From positions 60,144,769-60,208,768 of the forward strand of contig CAMZMU010000063.1 of the NCBI GenBank assembly GCA_947311845.1: DNA of 64,000 nt, in the 5' to 3' direction. The stretch is from Poa pratensis (Eukaryota > Streptophyta > Magnoliopsida > Poales > Poaceae). The position numbers and the translations under genes were made by a program. Below the pieces are notes generated by a model. It was not told where the DNA came from and made no database searches. It worked only from the letters and a program-made list of their open reading frames with translations. Every line of letters begins with the position of its first letter. The first letter of the stretch is position 1. Below are positions 43,705 to 56,816 of this stretch, in pieces.

Positions 43705-46255
43705 ATGGTCGGAGGCGGCAAGCCGACGCCGTTCGGGGACAACGTGTTCGCCGGCCACGCGGCCGCCGGCGCCGCGGCGATCAGCTCTTCCGCGGTCTGC
43801 GTTCACCCCCTCGACACCGTCAAGAGCCTCGTCCAGGCACGCTCCCCTGCCCCAGATTCTCCCGTCGATGTGCTGCTCTTCCCTTTCTCCAAGGGTCTGA
43901 TTTGGTTCTGCGTGTTTTGCAGCTGAGCGCGACGGGGCAGAAGAAGAAGATGGGGCTCCGCCAGGCGGTGGACAGGATCATGTCCGTCTCCGGCCCTGCA
44001 GGTTCGGGTTGCTTGCCTGCTCGCTTGCTACTAGACGAGTAGAGATCTTCCTTCGTTCGGTGGTTCTGTTCTGAGCTGCGATTAGAGTGGTTAAATCTTC
44101 GATCTGCATTGCTGCCAATACCTTAATAACTAGTGGACTTGAGAGAATTGTGATGTTGATTGTTCGATTTGCCAGGCTAGTACTGGTAGTGTCTACCCAG
44201 GTTCATAGTTGGTTTGGCTTGCGGTTAGTTTTGGCTGACTTATCCCGTTGCCATCCGGCTACTATTGACAATTCATCAATAATACGTAGTTTGGGAGCCT
44301 ATACTAAATATGCATTGGATCAGCACTTGCTGCATTTGTGTTCATAGTGGGTTCTGCACACCTTCTACATTAAGAGTATATCCACCAGGAGCCTAACGCT
44401 TCAGTTGTTTCATCAGATAACTAACTCAGCTTGTGCAATATTTTGTCGCCCAATTCCCAAACATTAAAATATCTAGAAATCTTGATTTTAATTGGTTTAG
44501 TGCTGCTTCGTACTGAAATACCTGTGCTTGCAGCGAGATTTAGCCTGAATCTGTTGTGTTGCCTGCTTCATGTAATCTTCCTTATTTGAGATATATAAGG
44601 ATTTCTAGTTCCTGTATGACGGCTTCTTATTGCCCACATGTTACTTTACTCCGACACACAAAATTGTAACCTTATTAAATCATTGAATGTATTTTAGGTC
44701 TCTTCAGTGGTCTTGGATGGTCAGTATTAGGCAAACTGCCTGGTGTGGGAGCACGTTTTGGGACCTATGAGCTTTTAACAGCCTTCTATAAAGGTACAGT
44801 TCATTGCTTAGTGTGATCTGCTTTATATCAATCTTGTTGGTGCCTTTTATTAGTGGTTTAGCACCACCCGTGAGCAAACTAGACATGTAGTGTGTTGGAC
44901 TCTGTCATATTCTCCCATATGTTTCCCTGTTATCATACACTCCAATTGCGGATTGACTAGAGTCCTTTGTGTTAAAAGGAAAAATTTGCATCACAGTTTG
45001 GCATTTGTACCTCTGAAGAACTGTTGTGGTTCGAGCTTTTGCTTCTGTGCAACAAAACAATATGCATATCATTCTTAAACTATATTTGACTACCATTTTC
45101 CGATAGTTCATACACCAAGGTGCTTTCTAAGGATGTAATCTGCAGTGACATATGCTGGTTGGTCTGTGGAACGTCATAATGATATTATGATTTTTTCGTC
45201 TCTTGGCAGATGGAAGGGAGGACAACCATGTTTATTATTCTGAGGCTATGTTGGCTGGCATAACTGCTGGTGCTATAGAGGCATTTCTTTGCACACCATT
45301 TGAACTTCTCAAACTTCGGTCCCAAGTTGGTTCTGCCATACCTTTGAAAGCTACGAACCCTGCTAATGCTGTACAAGAGTCATTTCCACTGCTTTCCAAA
45401 CTATTACCTGGTTATGTCCCTAACATCAGAGTATGGAACGGCAGTGTCAGTCTGTTGTCCAATCTTTCCCCAAGCATCCTGACATGATGGGTGCCCTGAA
45501 ACAGCACCCATGGATGCTGACTGGTTGTGGGAAGCCCCCGTTACCCTCTGATGTTCAGGTGCCTTCTAGAGTGATAGCACTTGAAGGATGGGGTGCTCTA
45601 TGGAGAGGACTTAGACCAGCGATAGCCCGAGACTCTGTCTTTAGTGGAATGTTCTTCTCATCTTGGCAATTCATACACACGGCGATGCTTACGTGGAGGT
45701 CTGTTAATATGAAGCCTGAACCCAGGTAATGGAGTCATGTAGTTTATTCAATTTGCAAAGTCGAGATAGGGGCAATGTCATAATTGATTTTCGTGGTGTA
45801 TTCCCATTTTTGGTCTAGTCTAACCTTTTGCGCCTCTCAGGAATTGGACGAAGCGGGCCCTGTATCCCCTGTAGCTTCTAGTCTTGCTGCAGGCTTCTCT
45901 GGAGTTGTAGCAGCTGCTGCTTCACATACGTTTGATACTGCCAAAAGTCGTTCACAGTGCACTGTGACACCTAAGGTAGTTTTATATTTTGAATGGTTTC
46001 AAACTTGGATCTGCATCCTTCTCTGTTTGCAAATGCACATTATTTGTTCTTGCATTTGCTTTTCAGTATATAGCAATGGAGAGGAGGTTTCTTAATTGGA
46101 GTGCACCAGGAAATTTGATAGAGCGGATGACAGGAATATCACCTGCTGATAGGAATGTTCTATTCCGTGGCATTGGACTACGGATGGCGCGCAGTGGAAT
46201 TGCATCTTTTGTACTTGTTGGGTCCTACTATTTTGCCATAGATCAGCTCTTGTAG
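43705..46255 (+). CDS. Mitochondrial carrier family protein (frameshifted)
   Basis: SLC25-type inner-membrane transporter; substrate unknown. Six exons: 43705-43836, 43923-44001, 44698-44793, 45210-45725, 45841-45975 and 46067-46255. Signature motifs of the three repeats are HPLDTVKSLVQ, TPFELLKLRSQ and HTFDTAKSRSQ; the third has Thr where Pro is usual. Intron 1 uses a GC donor (CAG|GCACGC). The exons sum to 1147 bases, two short: one base is missing near 45472 (AA where the frame needs AAA) and one at the exon 5 acceptor, 45839. With both, length is 382 residues, long for a carrier because of an extra loop between repeats 2 and 3 (YVPNIRVWNG...WMLTGCGKPPLPSD). As written the frame stops after about 185 residues. 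Neighbour MIA40 is also mitochondrial. Confidence 0.88.
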
Positions 46256-47338
46256 ATGGCATGCAGATACACCGTTTAGTGAACTTCAAACGCTATGATC
46301 ACTATATGCATTTGCTGAACAACCATAGAAGAAGTAACTCTGCTGCCATAAATGTCTCATCTGAAACTTGATTGGAGTTGCATGCTCCAAGGTGATTTTT
46401 TGCTACTAATGTAAATCTTCATAACAGACAGAATTGAATGTTGATACTTTTGGTTGTGGCTTGTATTGAAGAGATACCAAAAACATGTTTTTATATGGAA
46501 ATGATAATTTCTAGGGAGGACGATGAAAGGCAAATACTGAAATGCCTGATGTTAAATTTGGCAATCAATGAACAGAAAGAAAAGCCTTTAGTACTTTTGG
46601 AAATGGTAATTTGCAATACATCATGTTGTTTGAGTGTACTCCATTTGATGATTCTTGTAAAATATGCCATGAAGTATTGTTCAAATTGTTCATAGTATTA
46701 TACCATTTGGAAGATGACAGATTGTTTTTGATTCTTCGGTAATCTGATTTACATTTGTTTGGTTATCTAATTTTTAAATGTTCATGACTCTCAGAAGATA
46801 TTGTATGTGATTGATCCTGTAGATTGCTTGGGCGTGTGCTCACAGCAGTAGTGTAGACTAATGACAAATTATATATGCACCGCTAACCCCCTGGTTGTTT
46901 CTATCTTGGAAGTTTGAACATCGCTCATATCTCTGTATGTGTTGGGTAGTTTTAATTTCTTCCTGGCCGTCTCAGACACTGAAAATCAGGACCATATTTC
47001 GTAAATTTATCACATGGCTTCGAATAGCCCCAAAACCAAGCCATGGTCAGATCCTAGGAAAAAGGAACCATGGCACCCGTTGGAAATTTAAATTTTATAA
47101 CTGTTGGAAAGCTTTCGACAATGTATTTCCATTGTCAGAAGAAAATTGAACTGTAAATGCTCTTCACAATCTTCAGGCCTTTCTAAAATTTGCTTCCATT
47201 TGTCGACATCAATTTGGTCGGAACATGTTTTTGTACACTTCTCATTTGCGCCATTTGGCAACATGGCAGAATCCTGCTCCTTGCTCTCTCACTAGTGCCA
47301 GAGCCTTCCGTCAGAAGACACTCTTGCTGAATGTACAC
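46256..47338. other. 3' UTRs and spacer between convergent genes
   Basis: The carrier (plus) and BRO1 gene (minus) converge here. The sequence is AT-rich with no supported ORF, repeat or element. Confidence 0.55.
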
Positions 47339-50132
47339 TTACTGATGGCCGTCCTCTTTGTTCCAAAGTGAATCTAATGGAGGAAGATCATAGTCTTCAG
47401 GTGTTAGTGCCAATGCGAAATCCGGCAACGGGGGCGGTGCTCCGATGACCCTGCAGGTGCCCAAAACAGATGGCTATTCAGTACAACGGATTCACAGTAT
47501 GAGGAATTTTGGCACGAGGTTGTTTTGCCGCTAATTTTTACCTTTCTTGAGTATACAGATCCTGGTTGATCCGGACCTTGCTTGAAGCTTCTTTTGGGAT
47601 CTTGTCAAACAAATACTTAGCTGTTCCAAATGGAGTGGGGCTTCTGCAAAGTTACAGGTACTCTCTTAATTTTACATGCTTAAAAAAGATTTGGTGTGAC
47701 GAATGTTCCTTCAACTAGTTTTTACATCCAAACGGTAGATAAGTGTGAAATACAAAGAAAAAACACTCAGTATGCGCTATGTAGCAAATTAGGAGCAAAT
47801 GTCTTACCGAGATGTTGGAGGAGTTGCATGGAAGGCTTCAGAAGCCCTTTTGCTTTCTTTCAGAAATTCCTCTGAAGCTTGCAAGGCTGCTATTGCCATT
47901 CCGTGAGATTTCTCGCTGTTTCCTTCATCAAGAATCAAACCGTGGAAATAGTATGCTGCAGCCTGAAAAAAAACACATATAGCAACGTCAGTTTAGATGG
48001 TTGCAGGACTAGTACTCTATTGCAAGCGAAATACCGATAATCTGAGTAAAGTTGGTCTATTTGAATTTGGGATGCACATTTCTAATTTGAAACTTAGATA
48101 GTTAACAATAGAGATACATTAGGGATATAACGGTCGATGGATCTTTGCACACCTTTGCTTCGACGTACTTCCACTTGACAAATAGTAGGTGCTTCTTCCC
48201 CCATCCGTCAGAAACAGGGAGCTCAGGAATGCTCTCCTGAAGCTGGTGCCAGTATTTAACCATCTCACAAGCTAGGCGTCTTTTTACTGCTAGAGTGGCC
48301 TTTGGGCTATCAACTGCTAGCCCAAGCTGCATGTCCACACCCTGTAGGGCGAATGCTACCAATGTTAATCAGATGGGACAAACTTGCAAAAGCACAGGTA
48401 GGCATAAATAAAATGCATTGAATGTTAATTTTTGGATACTAGGTTTGATTCTGCAATACAGAGAAACAATTGAAATTGAAGTTCCAAGTGCTATCGAAAA
48501 TCACAGCATATGTATGCTGCTTCAGGGGTAATTAATAACACACAAATCACTCTACAAAATAATAGCTTTACGGGGATATTTTAATGAGTGAAATTTCTTT
48601 TCGATTTTCTGTTTTTCCCTAATGGTTTGAGGTGCAAATCACCACCATTCAAAGACGCCCTTTGGGTTTATATTACTTCTTTAATTTGGATGTAAATTTA
48701 TAGAGAAAAACTCTGAAGAGTATAAATTCAGTTCATGTTCATCTGCGTCACTTTTACAAGTGTTAACTGACAAATGGGCCCATTTTAAGCACCATCTGAC
48801 TGACCCCAAAAGAGCACCATCAGACTACAAAAACAGTAATCTTCATTGCAATCGCACATTTGAACCAAAATTCAGATGAAATAAGTTGAGCGAGAATACA
48901 GTACCTGACCGAGAGCTTGCAGACTAAGAGCTTTGAGATTTCCTTCAGCCAGGTCTACTGGAAGTTGTCTCCTGAATTCAGTACATTGAAAGGGAATCTC
49001 AGTAGAAGTTTTCAACATGAAATCTTAAAATCATTTTATTAGATACAGTTATTAAAATTGATGAGAATGTTAAGTGGACAATACCTTAGTTCTGATGGTA
49101 TCTGTGGGAGTACTTGTCGAATTGCGCAATCCAAGTAGCCAGCTGCCTTCAAGAAAACGTCTACGGTGGCACGTCTGCTCTCTGTGTACATTGCCAGGAA
49201 ATGATTATCAGCATGGAGCACTATATGCACAACAGAAAATGAACATTCTGCAATCCATAAATGCCTAAATTTGCCGGACCATGACTTCAGATGCAGTTTA
49301 GTTTATATTTAGGTACCTTCAGAGACCCGCGGCCCGTAACCGTCGCCATAAGCCCTTGGAAGAAGCAGGGAGTTTGCCTGCAGCAAGCAGACCATGGCCA
49401 TCAAATGCAGCACGGACAACACCTCGTACCACGCGTCAGCCATGGCCGTTTCCTGCAATTGAAAAAGTCATGTTACTCCAAAGAACTAACAACTAATAAT
49501 GTTATCATATAAGATCTGGCACATATAGATTATGCCGGATAAGCAAGCACATACCTCAGCATTGTCCTCTTGGTTAGTCCAGACAAACTGTACGCTGTTC
49601 CTCAACTCGCTACCTGCAGAATTTCGCAGGATTAGTGAAAACAGAATTGAGAACCAACATACTGTATAGCCGAAGAAAAAACTGGTCACTCACCTTCCTT
49701 CACCAAGCCTAGCAGAACCGGCAGGTAATCTTCCAGAGCCTGCAGGAGGTTAGCAGTGCTGGATCCTGCACAGAGCAGCAAAAGGATTTCCCAACCCATT
49801 GTCAGCTCACAAGTCAACATCTTCCACGCAAAACAAGCCAGCAATTCAGGCAAGAATTCAGAAGCTCTACACACACCATGCCGCGCCGCGGTCTTCCGCC
49901 TGGGCTTCAGGGCCGCCGCCGACTCTTGCATTGCCATGTCGACGACCCGCGCTCTGAGGGCCGACAGCCTCTCCACCGCGCTCTTGTCCAGGCGCCCGTC
50001 GGGCGCCTGGGCGGAGAAGTCCACGCTCCTCGGCGTCCGGAGCCCCGGAAGGAAGACGACGACGTCGCCGACGCCCCCCTGTTTTCTCCGCGGCCCGCCG
50101 CCGTCGTCTTCCCGCGATAACCCGCAACCCAT
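47339..50132 (-). CDS. BRO1-domain protein (BROX-like)
   Basis: Endosome-associated BRO1 protein; this domain binds ESCRT-III subunits in yeast and animals, and plants have several short BRO1-only proteins of unclear role. Ten exons: 50132-49877, 49765-49694, 49613-49555, 49452-49317, 49181-49085, 48971-48905, 48341-48153, 47962-47808, 47643-47542 and 47450-47339, summing to 1245 bases (414 residues) with no breaks. The start MGCGLS is a good N-myristoylation site and would tether it to membranes. BRO1 features include QALEDYLPVLLGL, WYEVLSVLHLMAMVCLLQAN, FLKAAGYLDCAI, LAVDSPKATLAVKRRLACEMVKYW and AAAYYFHGLILDEGN. Residues 10-85 are a less conserved, Arg/Gly-rich N-terminus. The C-terminus is a short Pro-rich tail without a Pro-rich ESCRT arm. 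Confidence 0.93.
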
Positions 50133-50166
50133 GGATGCGTGACGGACTGCTTAATCAATCAATCAC

Positions 50167-50391
50167 CTGCAAGAATCACAGCAGGAACACCAGCAATCGA
50201 ACGCAGTCAGAACCCGAAGAAGCGATCCGAAAGGCAAATCGGGAGGTATTTTCTATCGATCGAGAAAAAAAAATCTGATTGCAGGGGGAAAGGGAAAAAT
50301 CCTTCGGAACTTGTAGTAAGCGAGCACAGCGATCGGAGAGGATTTCATGGAACAAGATCCCAGAAAAATAAAGTCGATGAAAAGCTCGTAC
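50167..50391 (-). other. 5' UTR intron of the BRO1 gene
   Basis: On the minus strand GATAAAG|GTAC at 50391 and TTCTTGCAG|GTGATT at 50167 frame a 225-bp intron 34 bases upstream of the ATG. Leader introns near the start codon often raise expression in plants. Confidence 0.6.
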
Positions 50392-51532
50392 CTTTATCCC
50401 GCACCTTATCTTTTGGTGGGGATTTCTTCAGACCACACGCAAGCCTTTGCGCCTCCGACTCCGCTTCTCCTCTCTGCACGCACCACAGCCGAACTCAAGT
50501 AAGCAAAGCAAGCAGTGGAGGAGGGACAAGCAACAAACGTTTATCCCTTGGTTCACAGCAAGCTAGTTCGTTCGTACGCAGCGTAGGGGACCAATCGGCA
50601 TCAGAACAAGAGCGCAACTTGGCGTAATGCGCGGCCCAATTGGCATACTTTTCGCTCGTGCTCGTACTACCAGTAGAGGTACTACGTAGGAGAGCAATGC
50701 ATCATCCGATGTTTAGCCTCTGATGACTGTGCTGGATGGTTTTTAAAACGGATAAAGTATGACGAGAAGCACCAGCGGCAAAAGTATATATATGAGCTTT
50801 CTACCTAATCTCGACGGTGAAACGTCGTTGCTTCTTGATGCAAGCTAGCTACAGTGTCATTCTAGCCAGGACGAACGAAACACACAGGAGACGAAGAAGA
50901 AACTCAACTGTTCAAGCGCGGAGAGACCGTCGCCGCAGGCAGGCGATCGAGCTGGAGGAGGAAGTCAGAGATAGAGGAAGATGGAGAGGGAGATGAGGTA
51001 GAGGACGTGCGACCTGTCTATTTAAAGGGAGCGTTTTGCGGTGACGGAGTGTGATCTAAGCCCTCAATTATTACGCCCACGGCCGGTCAGCGACACGGAC
51101 ACCAACGAACCAAACCAGCAGGCAGTCGCAGCGAAAAGATCTCGTGGCTCTCTGGACTGGAGCCTATTCCGACGTGTAAACGTGTGCGGGACAAATCTGT
51201 GATCTCTTCTTCAGCTCAGAAACGGTAAATTGTCACGTGAACTACCTGCTGCAGGGGATTGATTCCTGGCTAGGTGTGGGATTATCTAATGGGTCTCCGG
51301 TCGCCGGAATAGAGTAGTGTGTGTGCTGCTCAACAGCTATGGGGCTACGAATACCTGCCCTACATTCGTTTGTAGTCTCCTGAAAAAACATAGGCGGAAA
51401 ACTTGGTCGTCAGAGTGTAATTAAGGTATTCTTTTGGTACAACTGTCTGAAAGGTTATACCGTCCGCTACTCGTCTTTGTCTAGGGTCTCTTTGGGTCTC
51501 ATCATCATCACAAACACAGACAAAAAAAACTA

Positions 51533-51624
51533 CTCCCTCCGATCCATTAAAATAGTCGTGGCAAACAACGTGAACAGTACAGTTCGTATATAGATCTTCC
51601 GACTGTTTTTACGGATCGGAGGAG
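51533..51624. mobile_element. Short degenerate Stowaway-like MITE
   Basis: The ends CTCCCTCCGATCC and GGATCGGAGGAG, flanked by TA on both sides (51531-51532, 51625-51626), are of the Stowaway type. At 92 bp it is shorter than the copy at 1744 and one G is missing from the right repeat. Confidence 0.8.
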
Positions 51625-54600
51625 TAGATGTCATGACATATTGGATTCTACATGAATTGACAACACCGGAATGTGTGTAGATGCTATTTGGTCACACTAC
51701 CACGGGAAAAACAGAAAAACAAATTCTATTTTTTTTGGCACAAAAGCAACTATTTGTGTCTGCTTCCAAGTAATGGTGTATTTTTCTATATATTGGAAGG
51801 TCCATCCCCGACTTTCACATCATGAAAATGTACCCATCTAATAAAAGCGGTGACATCTATTATGTCTACTCATGTGCTCTATTGGCTGGTGAATTTACTT
51901 TGCCGGGATTTATCGTGTCGTTTGTAATAAACGACGTAACTCGCTTATCTACTAAATAAACGCCACCATGCATTCCTTCAACAAAAAAAACTTGGCTATG
52001 AATTCATTTAGAAACGTACGTCCACTATGGTCTATATAGTATACGGAAGTAGATATGCTGTTGCTGTATGAGAAACCATGATCTTATAGTAACTGTCGCA
52101 TGCCTAGGCATCTAGCCAACGTCACGACAATAACCAGCACCGGCATTGGATCACAGAATGACATGAACACCATTTGTTTAATCCACCGGATCAGATTTAA
52201 TAATCTTTGGCTGCCACCGCTAACCATTCTATACTCGGGCTCAGATTGCTACGTGACCCGTTTGGAGTATTCACCGGTCGACTTGCCATTTAAAGTGCTT
52301 AAAGGGCTCCCGATGGCGCCCATTTTTCCTAACTTACCATAATTAATCGCCGATTGATCCTAATGGCATAGGTGGATTAGATCCTCCTGAATTGCACTTT
52401 GGGGGTAATTCTCTAAAATATCACTCGATCGATCTGATGCAGATTTCTCATACAAAATTACTTCGAAAATCAGCACCGCACGACACGCACGCATATGCTC
52501 CGACTAGTTACTCCGGGAGTAATCGCTTTTATTTTGTATTAATCCAGGAGGTGCATGTCTTAACTTTTTTTCTACCCTGACTTTGCAACATTTTGAAATC
52601 GGGAAATTGCGACATGAGCATGTGCTATTACTTTGCCTACGTTTGTTGGTTCGGAATCCAATCCAGTTGAAAACAAAGGATTGCCCGACGAAAGTCAGAT
52701 GAAAGGCAAGGAGTGTAAACCCCGTACGAGCGAGCGCAGAAGGCGCAATGTTTTGCAATGAGTCAAGCGTAATACGATCAAAAGGAAATGGGGTCGATGC
52801 TAAAACTAAAACACTATTAGAGAACAATTAGCAGATTTGGATTGGCGAATTATTATAGAGAATTCCTTGGTACAGCGGGATAGTTCTAGCAGTATTGGTG
52901 CCGAAAGGGGAAAGGCACGCTGGCGCTTGAGTGCTGTAACAACCTTCTTCCCTTTTGTGGATAAGCACACCCCTCACGCTTAGCTTCCAAACAAAGTTTA
53001 GGCCTAAGAATCTAGCTTGAACCGCATGCATGCACATGTGACTATGTGAGCAATTAGGCTAAGCACAGCCACAAACATGTATTAATTGGACACGTACGTC
53101 GGTACGTGGACAGGCATTATCGGCATGCATAAACACTAAAACAGTGCTACCGCTGTAACGGAGCCTAGCTTGCACCTCCGGTGAACAGCTGACAAGAAGA
53201 AACTAAACGTGCTTAGTGTTTGCTAATCTCATGGCAGCTGACGCAAGGATACGCGCAACAAATGCAGTATTTTTTTTTGCCAAATCTGCCCCTTTTACAG
53301 AACTATCGCTAGTCTGGCTTCTCCGTGAAACTATTTCCAAGTCTGACCTGACCTATGATGTCTGCGCCAACAAGAATGGAGCCGAACATGTACATGTCGT
53401 TGTCACACTTTTTTTTAGCCGAACAGGGTCGATGTCATAGGCTTTGGCGCCGAACTCACTAGGGTCAGATTTAAAAATAGTTTTGTAGAGGGCCCAGATA
53501 CCGCAATAGTTTTGTCAAACGGTCAGACTTGGCAGAAAATACACAGGTGCAAGCCAATGAACAGTGCTGGAGAGCTTACGCAAGAACTTGTGCAAGCAAG
53601 AGGTAGGACCATACATGGAGGTAGCATGAGATACATATGTGAATATGTGATCGAGATCTCACGCTGCTTCGTCGTTACGTCCCAAATCCTCGCCAAAATG
53701 GAGAAAGCGCAGAGATCCAACAGTATGGATCCAACGCATGTTACTAGAGCTTTTCGAGACTTTTTTCCAGCGGATATGATAAAGTTCATCTTCTCTACGC
53801 AAAAAGCGGTTTCAGTCCTTAAGAATGTGGACGAGAACGCCTCCTTTCTCCTTCCAGTAAGTCGTTTGAGCTCCACTTTCTGGTTTTGCTTGTCTTGAGT
53901 CTTGACCATCACAAGCGGTTACCAAAAGCAAGGGTTCCTTCTAAAACTAAGCAACACTCCAAGCATGGTCGATATTTTCGGCTTTGCCAATAATTGATAA
54001 AAAAACAGGTGGTGAACAGTTGCATGATTGGTGCATCGATCGAGGAGACTAATGAGAAGTGCACCCGACAGGTGGCGCTGCTCCATTGGATCCCTCCTCT
54101 TACGTGCACATTTCATGTGAATAAAGAACGCAGGAACTGGTGGTGTTGTCCGGACAGGTGGCAGATATTCACGGCCGGTGGCAGAGGGGCCCTGTGTTGA
54201 CTTGCAAGCTAAAGATATGATATGATCACAAGTGGCGAAATTTGATACGGCGAGAGTATGTACGCGTGGCGAAATTTGCCCTGTTGTGTTTGAATCGTGG
54301 ATGCAAGGACAGCCACGCCAGTACCGTGATCTTTTTTAGAGAGAGGTCGTTTGGTTCAGTTAACACCACAGTTATTTTTTTGTTGGCGAACAAACACAAC
54401 AGTTGCATGAGGGTGTATCCTAATCTGAATGTCGTATGACGCATGTTACCAGGGGAAGCTTCTAGAAACAAGCTGAGGCCGGTGGCCGGGGCCTGGAGAA
54501 GGCAAGGTCGGATCAGCGGTCAAACGATCGGATCGGAGGCCGCCGCCGGAGCAACCGCAGCGCGCCATGTCGCGCCCCCTCATCACACACGTTCAGTCAA

Positions 54601-55924
54601 AACCCCACGAGAACAAAACAGTAGCTTTCCCCCGGCCGAATAGCGGTGGGAGCATCCCAAAAAAGCCATGGTTTGGCCGCTAGCTCTGGGGTCCGGCGCT
54701 GCGACGACACGTCTGCGCGTTGCGGGGCGCTCGTCGCTGTCCGTCCTCGTTCCCTCGGCGGCAGGGCAGCGCCGTGGGCCGTGCGGGTCGTTGCCACCGA
54801 AAAGCTTGTGGGACGTCTGCTGCCGTCGACGGCTCGGCTGCCGCGCCCGCCGGCCACGTACCTAGCCGCGGCGAGCCGTGACATTGATTGCCGCATGCGT
54901 GCGTGCGAGCGGTCACGGCCTAGATGGGTGTGCTGATTGATTGATTGATGCGTGGGCTGGACTCGACACCGTGGCCGGCCGCGCTCGAGACGCCGCTCGC
55001 CCTCACGTACACGCAGACGGAGACGTGGTGCCTCCTTTCCCTGTACGTTGCTGGGCGGCTCGATCGGCCCTGCCTCGCCGGAAGGGCCGCCGCGACGTGA
55101 GCCGCGATAAGGCCAGTCACCGGTGGTAACGGCGCGCGCGCCGGCGTGTGCGAGCAGCCGGATGGCATGTTGGACCACGGACGCGCGGTGCAGTAGCGCT
55201 GCTATACGGTATTGGCGGTGCTGTGGCAGCATTTTCGCCGTGAGAAAGACAGGCCGTGTGGGGCTGCTCGTTCTGGGGTAGGGGCGACACCGGCGAACTC
55301 GATCGAGAGCTACTGCGTTGGCTGCATCGTCGGAGAATCATCATCATCTGCTCTTGTCCACGCCATTACGGGTTTACACTTGGATATTTCGTAGCATACG
55401 TCGCTCTGTCAGCTCACGGAACGGAAGGGGTACTTGGGATTGCCCAATGACGTGAACTTGATGTCATGCGTGCATCGGTGCAAGAATAACTCGCGATGCA
55501 CAAACATGGGCAAGAGGAGATGAAGCATGACGAATCTGCCGCATGCTATTATATGCCGTCCAGATGAGTGCGCACTGGACTTCGTAAGGTCCCCCGTTGA
55601 GTACACAGTGGTCAAGTGTGCTACAGGATTAGTGAATATCCCTAGAAACTTCCACCAACAGAAATATTGTGTCCCCGAAAAAAAAATATGGGTGTGTCTA
55701 GCGCTCGGTTGACCGCAAACGCTCGGTCGAGCACGTCAGTAGTTGACGCAACGAATGGAACGAGCACGTTTCCCTCCAACCAGCTCTGCCTTTCTTTTGT
55801 GGGCCTTTTTGTGTTTTTTTCCTTGTGTTGGATATATGTGCTGTAGTTTCTGTAGGTCTTCTGTGCATACTCGAGTTTGTTATCTGGGCTTCCATCTGAT
55901 AAACTGGGCTGGGCACCGGTTACA
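51625..55924. other. Long intergenic stretch without a recognised gene
   Basis: Scattered ORFs of 60-130 residues (for example 53512-53898) resemble nothing I know and overlap on both strands. 54470-55230 is GC-rich and yields a 211-residue minus-strand ORF of low-complexity Arg/Ala sequence, with no domain and competing frames on both strands. Its GC content could mark an old exon or promoter island, but I cannot support a gene. Confidence 0.45.
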
Positions 55925-56780
55925 CGTTTAAGGATGTTTAAGTGTAATTGCACATTTAAGGATGTTCATATGTAATTGCAGGCCAAAATGAGAATCGCGA
56001 TTGCAAAGCTATGCGAAAACAAAAAAACATGTGTAATTACATAAGGTATTACACACAAGTGTAATTACACACTAGAAAAATAAATCATGTGCAATTGCAC
56101 GTTAAACACTAATCATGTGTAATTACACAAAAATAACATGTGTAATTACACAAGGTATTACGGACAAGTGCATTTACACACTAGAAAACTGAATCATGTG
56201 CAATTGCATGCTAAAATATAAGATAATGTGCAATTGCACGCTAAACACTAATCATGTGTAATTACACGCAAAACAAAAAACATGTGTAATTACACAAGGT
56301 ATTACACACAAGTGCAATTACACATTAGAAAAATGAATCATGTGCAATTGCACGCTAAAAAATAAGATAATGTGCAATTGCACGCTAAACACTAATCATG
56401 TGTAATTACACGCAAAAACAAAAAAACATGTGTAATTACACAAAGATATTATATACAAGTGCAATTACACATTAGACAAATGAATCATGTGCAATTGCAC
56501 GCTAAAAATATAAGATAATGTGTAATTGCACGCTAAACAATAATCATGTGTAATTACACGAAAAACAAAAAAAATAAAAAATGAATCATCTGCAATTGCA
56601 CGCTAAAAATATAAGATAATGTGTAAATAGCACATTTATGGACATAATGTGCGATTGCACATTATGGCCACTAATGTGCAATTGCACACTAATGTGCCAA
56701 TTGAACATGGAGAGTTCGGCCACAATTACTTATGTGTAATTACACATGGAGGATTAAGCTGCAATTGCGTGGTTGCTTCT
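55925..56780. repeat. AT-rich tandem array of palindromic 12-mers
   Basis: About six units of roughly 100-150 bp. Each unit contains several copies of GTGTAATTACAC or GTGCAATTGCAC, perfect 12-bp palindromes, spaced by A-rich linkers (CTAAACACTAATCAT, TAAGATAATGTG). The units starting ACATGTGTAATTACAC lie at 56026, 56128, 56279 and 56425. No ORF. The array ends about 35 bp before the Sirevirus LTR. Confidence 0.9.
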
Positions 56781-56816
56781 TAGCAAAAAAAATATGACGA
56801 TAAGAAACAGTCCAGT

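Noticed and set aside
43432..43926. An upstream-extended carrier ORF starting inside the MIA40 first exon
   Set aside because: The extension lies in the shared promoter and reads antisense MIA40; carriers start near the ATG at 43705.
54597..55232. A 211-residue minus-strand ORF in a GC-rich intergenic segment
   Set aside because: Low-complexity Arg/Ala/Pro sequence, overlapping ORFs in most frames of both strands, and no domain, splice pattern or start context; the GC content explains it.
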